NCBI RefSeq assembly: GCF_003336745.1
Contig: NZ_QGMX01000013.1
Span: 1 to 63,742, forward strand
Direction of reading: 5' to 3'
Length of the DNA stretch: 63,742 nucleotides
DNA from: Thermus caldifontis
GTDB lineage: Bacteria > Deinococcota > Deinococci > Deinococcales > Thermaceae
The translations under genes were made by a program, and so were the position numbers. Every line of letters starts with the position of its first letter. Positions within the stretch are counted from its first letter, which is position 1. Under the pieces are notes generated by a model. It ran no database searches. It saw nothing but the letters and a program-made list of their open reading frames with translations, and was not told where the DNA came from. Positions 58,648 to 63,742 of this stretch are shown piece after piece.

Positions 58648-59373
58648 ATGGTCGTAGACCGGATTGAGGTGTACCTGGATGGGGCCAGCGAACCCCTGGC
58701 GGTTCTTAGGGAACCCCCTTACCGGCTAAACCTGGACACCCGCAAGATCCCGGATGGGGAGCACGTCTTACGGGTGGTGACCCATTTCCGTGGGGGAGGC
58801 GAGGAGATAAGGGAGATTCCCTTCACCGTAAACAACTACCCCGACGTGATGGTCCTGGGCCTGGACGAGGGGGGGGAAGTGGCGGGGACCCTCGAGCTCC
58901 GCCTGGCCGTGGGGGAACCCGAGCTCCCCGTGGAGCCGGTGCGCTTCAACCCCATCTGGTACGTGGTGGCCTCGGTGATCGTGCTGGGCAGCATCTGGGC
59001 CTACTTTGCCCTTTCCCCTGCAGCGGAGAGGATAGCAACCGAGCTGGCCCCCCCGGCCCAGGAAACCCAGGCCCCAAAGGAGGGCCCTGGCCCGGCCGCC
59101 AGCGTGGACCCGGCCCTCATGGAAAAGGGCAAGTCCATCTACGAGGCCAACTGCGCCGCCTGCCATGGGGCAGGCGGCCAGGGGATGCCCCCGGTCATGC
59201 CCGCCCTGGCGGGCAACGCCAACCTAAAGGATGCCCAGATGATCCTGGGCACCGTAAAGAACGGGCGTGGGGCCATGCCGGCGGTGGGGGCCGCCTTCTC
59301 GGAGGAGGAGCTCAAGGCCGTAGCCACCTACATCCGCAACAGCTTCGGCAACAGCTTCGGCCCGGTGGAGTAA
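58648..59373 (+). CDS. fbcC: cytochrome bc complex cytochrome c subunit (FbcC) with Ig-like N-domain
   Basis: The 241-aa membrane-anchored cytochrome c carries electrons from the Rieske centre to soluble cytochrome c. The N-terminal 70 residues form an Ig-like beta domain (EVYLDGASEPL, PPYRLNLDTRKIPDGEHVLR, IPFTVNN), as in bacterial Big_7-type domains. One membrane helix follows (about 105-123, WYVVASVIVLGSIWAYFAL), then a Pro/Glu linker and a C-terminal class I cytochrome c: CAACH (C169-H173) for heme, GMPPVMPALAG and GAMPAVG with the likely axial Met. There is no cleavable signal peptide. GGGAGG lies five bases before ATG 58648. First gene of fbcC-X-F-B. Confidence 0.9.
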   Translation: MVVDRIEVYLDGASEPLAVLREPPYRLNLDTRKIPDGEHVLRVVTHFRGGGEEIREIPFTVNNYPDVMVLGLDEGGEVAGTLELRLAVGEPELPVEPVRFNPIWYVVASVIVLGSIWAYFALSPAAERIATELAPPAQETQAPKEGPGPAASVDPALMEKGKSIYEANCAACHGAGGQGMPPVMPALAGNANLKDAQMILGTVKNGRGAMPAVGAAFSEEELKAVATYIRNSFGNSFGPVE

Positions 59374-59386
59374 GGGGGGCTAAAGA

Positions 59387-59869
59387 ATGTACCGCAACGA
59401 CCCGATCCTTCCCACCTTCGCCCTCATCCTGGCCTTAGGCCTCTTCTATATGGCCTACCTGGATGGGCTCCACATCGCCCGCCTCCTGGGCCACACCCCA
59501 GAGGAGCTCTCCGTGGGCCAGATCGGCCTGATGGCCTTTGGCGCCGTCCTCCTCCTCTATGGCCTCATCGGCCTGGTCTCCTACTGGCTAGAGGGCGTGG
59601 AGCTCCGCCCCGGCCGTCATTTTCCCGCCCCCTCCACAGCTCCTGTGGCGGTAGGGGTTATCCTGGTTCTCCTCCTCACGGCCCTTTCCGGCTTCTTCGT
59701 CCGCCTCATGGTTTACTCCGCCCAGACCGGGCACAACCCCACCTGGCTCCAGGGCTTGGTTTTTGGGGCCATCAGCCTGGTGGTGGCCATCCTTTTGGGC
59801 ATCTACAAGAAGTACTTCGGCCGGGACGAGGCAGTTACCGAGGAGGAGAAGAGCCACTTCCCCTGGTAA
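59387..59869 (+). CDS. fbcX: cytochrome bc complex accessory membrane subunit FbcX
   Basis: The 160-aa protein has about four membrane helices (PTFALILALGLFYMAYL, LMAFGAVLLLYGLIGLVSYW, VAVGVILVLLLTALSGFFV, GLVFGAISLVVAILLGIY) and a short charged tail (FGRDEAVTEEEKSHF). It has no cofactor motif. In Thermus thermophilus an equivalent gene lies at the same place of the fbc operon, with unknown role in the complex. It follows fbcC by 13 bases and precedes fbcF by ten. Confidence 0.85.
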   Translation: MYRNDPILPTFALILALGLFYMAYLDGLHIARLLGHTPEELSVGQIGLMAFGAVLLLYGLIGLVSYWLEGVELRPGRHFPAPSTAPVAVGVILVLLLTALSGFFVRLMVYSAQTGHNPTWLQGLVFGAISLVVAILLGIYKKYFGRDEAVTEEEKSHFPW

Positions 59870-59879
59870 GAGGTGAGGT

Positions 59880-60509
59880 ATGGACGAACGCGAGATTCGC
59901 TTGCAACGATCCCGCAGGCGGCTTTTCCTGAAGACCGCCATCGGCACCGGAATCGGCCTTTCCCTGGTTTCCGCCTTCTACGTGGGGGCCAGCCTGCGTC
60001 CCAAGGCCGAGGTCACCCCGGAGAAGGAGCCCTTGAAGCCGGGGGACATCCTGGTCTATGCCCAGGGCGGGGGGGAGCCCAAGCCCATCCGCCCTGACGA
60101 GCTAAAGCCCGATGCCCCCTTTGTCCTGGCCTACCCCATGGACCCCAAGAGCAAGGTGGTGAAGGGCGGCGAGGCCAAGAACACCGTCTTGGTGGTACGC
60201 TATCGCCCTGAGGAGCTCTCTCCCGAGGTGGCCCAGCACGGGGTGGAAGGCATCGTGGCCTTTTCCGCCGTCTGTACCCACCTGGGCTGCATCATAAGCC
60301 AATGGGTGGCGGACAGGAAGGCGGGCCTTTGCCCTTGCCACGGAGGGACCTTTGACTTTGCCCAGGGGGCCAAGGTGGTGGCCGGACCCCCGCCCCGGCC
60401 CGTACCCCAGCTTCCCCTCAAGGTGGAGGGGGACGTCCTGGTGGCCGCCGGGGAGTTCCTGGGCGAGGTGGGGGTGAAGGCGGAAGCGGGCTTCTGCCGC
60501 CACGTCTAG
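59880..60509 (+). CDS. fbcF: Rieske iron-sulfur subunit of the cytochrome bc complex
   Basis: The 209-aa Rieske protein holds a [2Fe-2S] cluster with two Cys and two His ligands: CTHLGC (about 132-137) and CPCHGG (about 151-156). The extra cysteine of each motif forms the stabilising disulfide. The N-terminus [20 protein letters not shown] combines a twin-arginine (RRLFLK) Tat signal with a membrane anchor, as expected for folded export of Rieske proteins. It accepts electrons from menaquinol at cytochrome b. GAGGTGAGGT precedes ATG 59880. Confidence 0.95.
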   Translation: MDEREIRLQRSRRRLFLKTAIGTGIGLSLVSAFYVGASLRPKAEVTPEKEPLKPGDILVYAQGGGEPKPIRPDELKPDAPFVLAYPMDPKSKVVKGGEAKNTVLVVRYRPEELSPEVAQHGVEGIVAFSAVCTHLGCIISQWVADRKAGLCPCHGGTFDFAQGAKVVAGPPPRPVPQLPLKVEGDVLVAAGEFLGEVGVKAEAGFCRHV

Positions 60510-60518
60510 GAGGGAAGC

Positions 60519-61781
60519 ATGTACAAGTGGCTAGACGAACGCCTGGACCTCACCGGCTTTTACCAAAAGGTCCTGCGCAAGGCCTTTCCGGTGCACCACT
60601 CCTTCTTCCTCGGGGAGATCACCCTCTTTGCCTTCATCGTCCTGGTGCTCACCGGCATCTTCCTCACCTTGAACTTTGAGCCCTCCATCCGGGAGGTTAG
60701 GCTCCCCGATGGCCGCACCGTGCCCGCGGCCTATGCCAGCGTTCTCTACATTGATAGCCTCCCCTTCGGGGCGGTGATCCGGAGCCTCCACCACTGGTCG
60801 GCCCACGTGATGATCGCCGCCGCCTTCTTGCACATGCTCCGCATCCTGCTTTCGGGAGCCTACAAGAAGCCCCGGGAGCTCAACTACCTGGTGGGCCTAG
60901 GCCTTTTGGGTCTGGCGGTGGTCACCGCCTTCACGGGCTATGCCCTGCCTTACGACAACTACGCGGTCACCGCCACCCGCATCGGCTACGGGATCGCCGC
61001 CTCCATCCCCTGGGTGGGGTCCACCCTGGCCCAGGTGATGTTCGGGGGGGAGTTCCCCGGTTCCGAGAAGGCCATTCCCAGGCTCTATAGCCTTCATGTC
61101 CTCTGGCTTCCCCTGCTTCTCATGGCCCTCATCGGGGTGCACCTGGCCATCATGATGAAGCAGAAGCACACCCAGCCCCGCTATGCGGCAAGGGTGGCCC
61201 CCGGGAGGATCCTCGGCGTGCCCATGTACCCCCAGCAGCTGGTGATGATGGGCATCCTCTTCGCCCTGTACGTGGGCATCATGACCCTGATCGCCGGGGC
61301 TTTCCTTGCTCACCCCATCGAGGCCTTTGGCCCGCCCACCCCCAACACCCCCGCGGTCAAGCCCGACTGGTACTTCCTCTGGATCTACGGCATCCTGCAG
61401 CTCATCCCCTCCACCTGGGAGTTCCACCTCTTCGGGGCCACCATCGGGCCGGAGTTCATCGGGGGGGTGGTAATCCCCGGGCTCCTGGGCCTGGTGGGCC
61501 TCCTTTTGCCCTTCCTGGACACCCGCAAGGACAAGATGCGCTACATGGAGCTCCCCTCGGAACACCCGGTGCGCACCAGTGTGATCCTGGCCCTTCTGGT
61601 CTTCTTCCTCATGACCACGCTGGCCGGGTACAAGATCGACTTCCAGCAACAAGGCTCCATCCTGGGGAACAACGCCGTGCTCTGGAGCCTGGTCCTGGGT
61701 GGGCCCTTGCTCACCTACATCGTCTCCTACACCCTGCTCCGCATCTTCTTCGGGAAGGAGGAAGCCCCCCACAAGGCCTAG
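60519..61781 (+). CDS. fbcB: cytochrome b of the bc complex
   Basis: The 420-aa fused-type cytochrome b has about eight or more membrane helices. The heme-ligating histidines are seen in RSLHHWSAHVMIAAAFLHML and in YSLHVLWLPLLLMALIGVHL. GYALPYDNYAVTATRIGYG is the Qo-side segment, and PDWYFLWIYGILQ contains PDWY instead of the mitochondrial PEWY. It oxidises menaquinol at the outer site and reduces quinone at the inner site. It is the last gene of fbcCXFB; a strong bidirectional hairpin follows. Confidence 0.95.
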   Translation: MYKWLDERLDLTGFYQKVLRKAFPVHHSFFLGEITLFAFIVLVLTGIFLTLNFEPSIREVRLPDGRTVPAAYASVLYIDSLPFGAVIRSLHHWSAHVMIAAAFLHMLRILLSGAYKKPRELNYLVGLGLLGLAVVTAFTGYALPYDNYAVTATRIGYGIAASIPWVGSTLAQVMFGGEFPGSEKAIPRLYSLHVLWLPLLLMALIGVHLAIMMKQKHTQPRYAARVAPGRILGVPMYPQQLVMMGILFALYVGIMTLIAGAFLAHPIEAFGPPTPNTPAVKPDWYFLWIYGILQLIPSTWEFHLFGATIGPEFIGGVVIPGLLGLVGLLLPFLDTRKDKMRYMELPSEHPVRTSVILALLVFFLMTTLAGYKIDFQQQGSILGNNAVLWSLVLGGPLLTYIVSYTLLRIFFGKEEAPHKA

Positions 61782-61796
61782 ATGGGGTTAGAAGAA

Positions 61797-61821
61797 GGGC
61801 CCCCGCCACAGGCGGGGGCCC
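61797..61821. terminator. bidirectional terminator between fbcB and rpsA
   Basis: The 11-bp stem GGGCCCCCGCC / GGCGGGGGCCC (61797-61807, 61811-61821) has an ACA loop. Convergent genes end on both sides. On the minus strand CTTCTTC follows; neither side has a full U-tract. Confidence 0.72.
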
Positions 61822-61838
61822 TAGCGTTTCCCTCCGGC

Positions 61839-63467
61839 CTAAGAGGACTTTTCCTCCTCGAGGCCCAGGCTTGCCAGAAGATCGCCGTAGAGGTCGCCCA
61901 GCTTCACGCTGGCGCTTGCCGTGGGCACCGCGGAGGCATCGTACAGGTTGTACTCGGCCACGGCCCCGTACTCGTACTCCCGGCGCTCCTCTTTTACCGC
62001 CCAGCGGGGTCCGGGCTTCCTCTTGCCCCGGGCCTCCTTCCCCTTGGCCCGACGGGGCCGCTCCTCCTCGGCCTTGGGAGGAGGCGGGGGCAGAAGGCGC
62101 TTGCGGGAGAGGGAGATGCGTTGCTCCACGGGATCGATGTTGAGGACCACCACCTCCATCTCCTCCCCCTTCTTGAAGAGGGCGGCGGGGTTTTCGACGC
62201 GCCCGTGGTCCAGCTCGGAAATATGAACCAGGCCCTCCATACCCGGCTCCAGCTCCACGAAGACCCCGAAGTCGGTGATCCCGGTAACCTTGCCCTTGAC
62301 CACGGTGCCCGGAGGGTACTTCTCGGTGAGGAGTTGCCAAGGGTCGGGCTGGGTCTGCTTAAGGCCCAAGGAGAGGCGGCGCTCGGCAGGGTCCAGCCTC
62401 AAGACCACCGCCTCCACCTCCTCCCCTTCCTTCACCACCTCGGAGGGGTGCTTGGGCCTTTTGGTCCAGGAAAGCTCGGAAATGTGGATGAGCCCCTCGA
62501 GGCCAGGTTCCACCTCCACGAAGGCCCCGAACTGGGTGAGGCCCACCACCTTGCCCCGGACACGGCTTCCCACCGGGTACTTCTCGGCCACCGTGGTCCA
62601 GGGGTCGGGGATGAGGGCCTTGATGGAGAGGTTCACCCGCTCCTTCTCCGGGTCCACGGAAACCACCTGGGCCCGCACCTTCTGGCCCTTGTGGATCACT
62701 TCTTTGGGGTGGTTAAACCGCCCCCAGGTGATCTCGGAACGGTGCACCAGGCCGTCCACCGGGCCCAGGTTCACAAAGGCCCCGAAGTCGGTGACGTCCA
62801 CCACCGTACCCTCCACCACCTGCCCGGGCTGGAGGCTCTGGAAAAAGGCCTCCTTGGCCCGCTTCTGCTCCTCTTCCAACACCGCCCGACGGGAGAGGAG
62901 AACCCTCCCCTTTTTGCGGTTAAACTCGATGATTTTCACCAGGATCTGCTGGCCCACGTAGGCATCCAGGCTGGGGATGCGCCTGAGGTCCAGCTGCGAA
63001 GCGGGGATGAAGGCGGATACACCATCCAGGTCGGCAATCACGCCTCCCTTGACCTTCTCCTTGACGGTGACGGTCACCGGCTCGCCCTTCTCATAAAGCT
63101 CCCGGATGCGGTCCCAGTGCTCCGTGGCCTCCACCTTTTTACGGGAAAGGAGGACCTGGCCGGTTTCCGGATCCACCTTGGTGACCTGAACCCGCACCAG
63201 ATCCCCAGGCTTCAGAAGGGCCTTCAACTCCTCCTCAGGAAGGGACTTCTCCGTGAGTTCGTTAAAGGGGATGATGCCTTCCGTCTTCGCGCCGATATCT
63301 ACCGCCACACCCTCTGAGCCCACCAAGACCACCTTGCCCGTCAGGACCTGCCCGGGGCGCACGCGTTTTTCCAAGCGGGCCTCGGTCTCCTGCAGGGCCT
63401 CTTCCATGCTGAAGGCCTGGTCTGGGGTCAAGTTGGCTTCGCTGACCTGGGTCGCCTTTTCTTCCAT
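61839..63467 (-). CDS. rpsA: 30S ribosomal protein S1
   Basis: S1 binds mRNA leaders and delivers them to the 30S subunit. I count five S1 (OB-fold) domains in 542 aa, beginning near residues 36 (VRPGQVLTGKVVLVGSEGVA), 124, 215 (GQVVEGTVVDVTDFGAFV), 300 (GSRVRGKVVGLTQFGAFV) and 385 (GTVVKGKVTGITDFGVFV). A basic, proline-rich stretch (PPPPPKAEEERPRRAKGKEA) and an acidic end follow. E. coli S1 has six domains, so this form is shorter. AAGGAGG precedes ATG 63467. In a genome with many apparently leaderless mRNAs, its role may be limited to the leadered ones (inference). Confidence 0.95.
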   Translation of the reverse strand: MEEKATQVSEANLTPDQAFSMEEALQETEARLEKRVRPGQVLTGKVVLVGSEGVAVDIGAKTEGIIPFNELTEKSLPEEELKALLKPGDLVRVQVTKVDPETGQVLLSRKKVEATEHWDRIRELYEKGEPVTVTVKEKVKGGVIADLDGVSAFIPASQLDLRRIPSLDAYVGQQILVKIIEFNRKKGRVLLSRRAVLEEEQKRAKEAFFQSLQPGQVVEGTVVDVTDFGAFVNLGPVDGLVHRSEITWGRFNHPKEVIHKGQKVRAQVVSVDPEKERVNLSIKALIPDPWTTVAEKYPVGSRVRGKVVGLTQFGAFVEVEPGLEGLIHISELSWTKRPKHPSEVVKEGEEVEAVVLRLDPAERRLSLGLKQTQPDPWQLLTEKYPPGTVVKGKVTGITDFGVFVELEPGMEGLVHISELDHGRVENPAALFKKGEEMEVVVLNIDPVEQRISLSRKRLLPPPPPKAEEERPRRAKGKEARGKRKPGPRWAVKEERREYEYGAVAEYNLYDASAVPTASASVKLGDLYGDLLASLGLEEEKSS

Positions 63468-63597
63468 GCCGCCTCTTTCCTCCTTACGCGCCTTCTAGGG
63501 AAGGCGGGCGCATCTTGCGCACGTCCACACGAAAAGGAGGGGGAGAAGCCTCACTCCCCGCTTCCGTGTGAACCGGCCCCGAAGGGCATACCCTTCC
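63468..63597 (-). promoter_or_regulatory. long structured leader of rpsA
   Basis: About 125 bases lie between the promoter and the ATG, long for this genome. They contain an extended inverted repeat, CACACG (63526-63531) with CGTGTG (63565-63570) and inner GGGGAG/CTCCCC pairing, plus GCGCAAGATGCGC-type short stems. Autoregulatory binding of S1 or another ribosomal protein is plausible, as for rpsA in other bacteria, but not shown. Confidence 0.5.
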
Positions 63598-63626
63598 TTT
63601 ATACCACGGGGAGGCCCCCTTGCCAA
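63598..63626 (-). promoter_or_regulatory. promoter of rpsA
   Basis: On the minus strand TTGGCA (63626-63621), exactly 17 bases, TATAAA (63603-63598). The transcript should start near 63591. The remaining bases 63627-63742 contain no gene or repeat I can support. Confidence 0.75.
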
Positions 63627-63742
63627 GAGGCTGTAATTGGCCACTACATTTGAGACACCTTGGGGAACCGACCCCTCCTGTATCTTAGCCAGGAACCCTA
63701 AGGGGGCAAGGCCACCCAAGGCCATGTGGGGCCTTCTGCGGT

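Noticed and set aside
61782..63317. 511-codon open frame on the plus strand opposite rpsA
   Set aside because: It is the exact antisense of five S1 domains; the composition (His, Gly, Leu, Pro-rich) is typical of shadows in G+C-rich DNA, and it lacks any start signal or family features.
63495..63725. 76-codon minus-strand frame upstream of rpsA
   Set aside because: It spans the rpsA promoter and leader, has no ribosome-binding site, and reads as low-complexity sequence.
1..63742. tRNA, rRNA, CRISPR array, riboswitch, prophage or replication origin
   Set aside because: No cloverleaf with a GTTCGA-type T-arm, no regularly spaced repeats, no rRNA stretches, no DnaA-box clusters and no phage genes were seen on reading; short or divergent RNAs could still be missed without a covariance-model search.

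Overview
The window is about 66% G+C with strong G/C third-position bias, frequent GTG and TTG starts, densely packed genes and short intergenic gaps. Gene content points to a Thermus species (Deinococcota): a four-gene cytochrome bc operon of the Thermus type (fbcC-X-F-B), a malE-malF-malG cluster, Thermus-like FbpABC iron uptake, a low-molecular-weight ArsC, and an IS5-family element of a type common in Thermus. Species cannot be fixed from sequence reading alone. I saw no rRNA, tRNA, CRISPR array, phage genes or replication origin.

Layout. 1-518: right end of an IS5-family element, inserted into a large secreted SdrD_B/DUF11 repeat-protein gene whose 3' part survives (519-2075). 2072-4461 (minus): acetyl-CoA hydrolase/CoA-transferase and an alanine dehydrogenase-like enzyme. 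4549-7199 (plus): DUF456 protein, glutaredoxin-like protein, lgt, MalY-type C-S lyase. 7344-11299: Hsp20, rhodanese, MBL hydrolase, coiled-coil zinc-ribbon protein, OsmC, alkaline-phosphatase-superfamily enzyme. 11383-15867: ferric iron ABC transporter (fbpA, fbpB, fbpC) and truA. 15934-20611 (minus): erpA, then a peptide-type ABC binding protein and two permeases. 20693-26068 (plus): M24 peptidase, prs, alpha/beta hydrolase, DUF72, speA. 26097-28456: GGDEF cyclase converging on metK. 28540-31622: murI, LOG-family protein, rdgB, RMD1/DUF155 protein. 31718-37753: malE, malF, malG, a cyclomaltodextrinase-like amylase and a small unknown. 37778-43376: mutS2, thioesterase, pepF, arsC, menG/ubiE. 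43437-46189: nucleoside/sugar-type ABC permease pair. 46192-48753 (minus): metallophosphatase, holB, RicT/PSP1 protein, small unknown. 48778-52348: four poorly known genes and an MFS transporter. 52493-58535: thrS, a PaaX-like regulator, two tandem paralogous sugar-binding proteins and a TIM-barrel epimerase-like enzyme. 58648-61781: cytochrome bc complex. 61839-63467 (minus): rpsA with a long leader.

Regulation visible in sequence. Two modes of start are evident. About 24 genes have a TANNNT -10-like hexamer ending only 6-8 bases before the start codon and no Shine-Dalgarno sequence, which suggests leaderless mRNAs. Others have a clear GGAGG, and the promoters of hsp20, fbpA, the peptide-binding protein, malE and rpsA also show -35 and -10 boxes. 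A perfect AAGTGAT-T-ATCACTT palindrome, resembling a Fur box, lies upstream of fbpA.

Most unusual elements. (i) A family of intergenic palindromes with fixed edges (TAATACCACCCC ... GGGG[A/G]CCCCGG) but interchangeable stem sequences, several beginning exactly at a TAA stop codon; two copies are 104-bp inverted duplicates 5 kb apart. (ii) FbcC carries an Ig-like N-terminal domain on the predicted cytoplasmic side of its single membrane anchor. (iii) A PaaX-like regulator precedes two tandem solute-binding proteins with no transporter subunits beside them.
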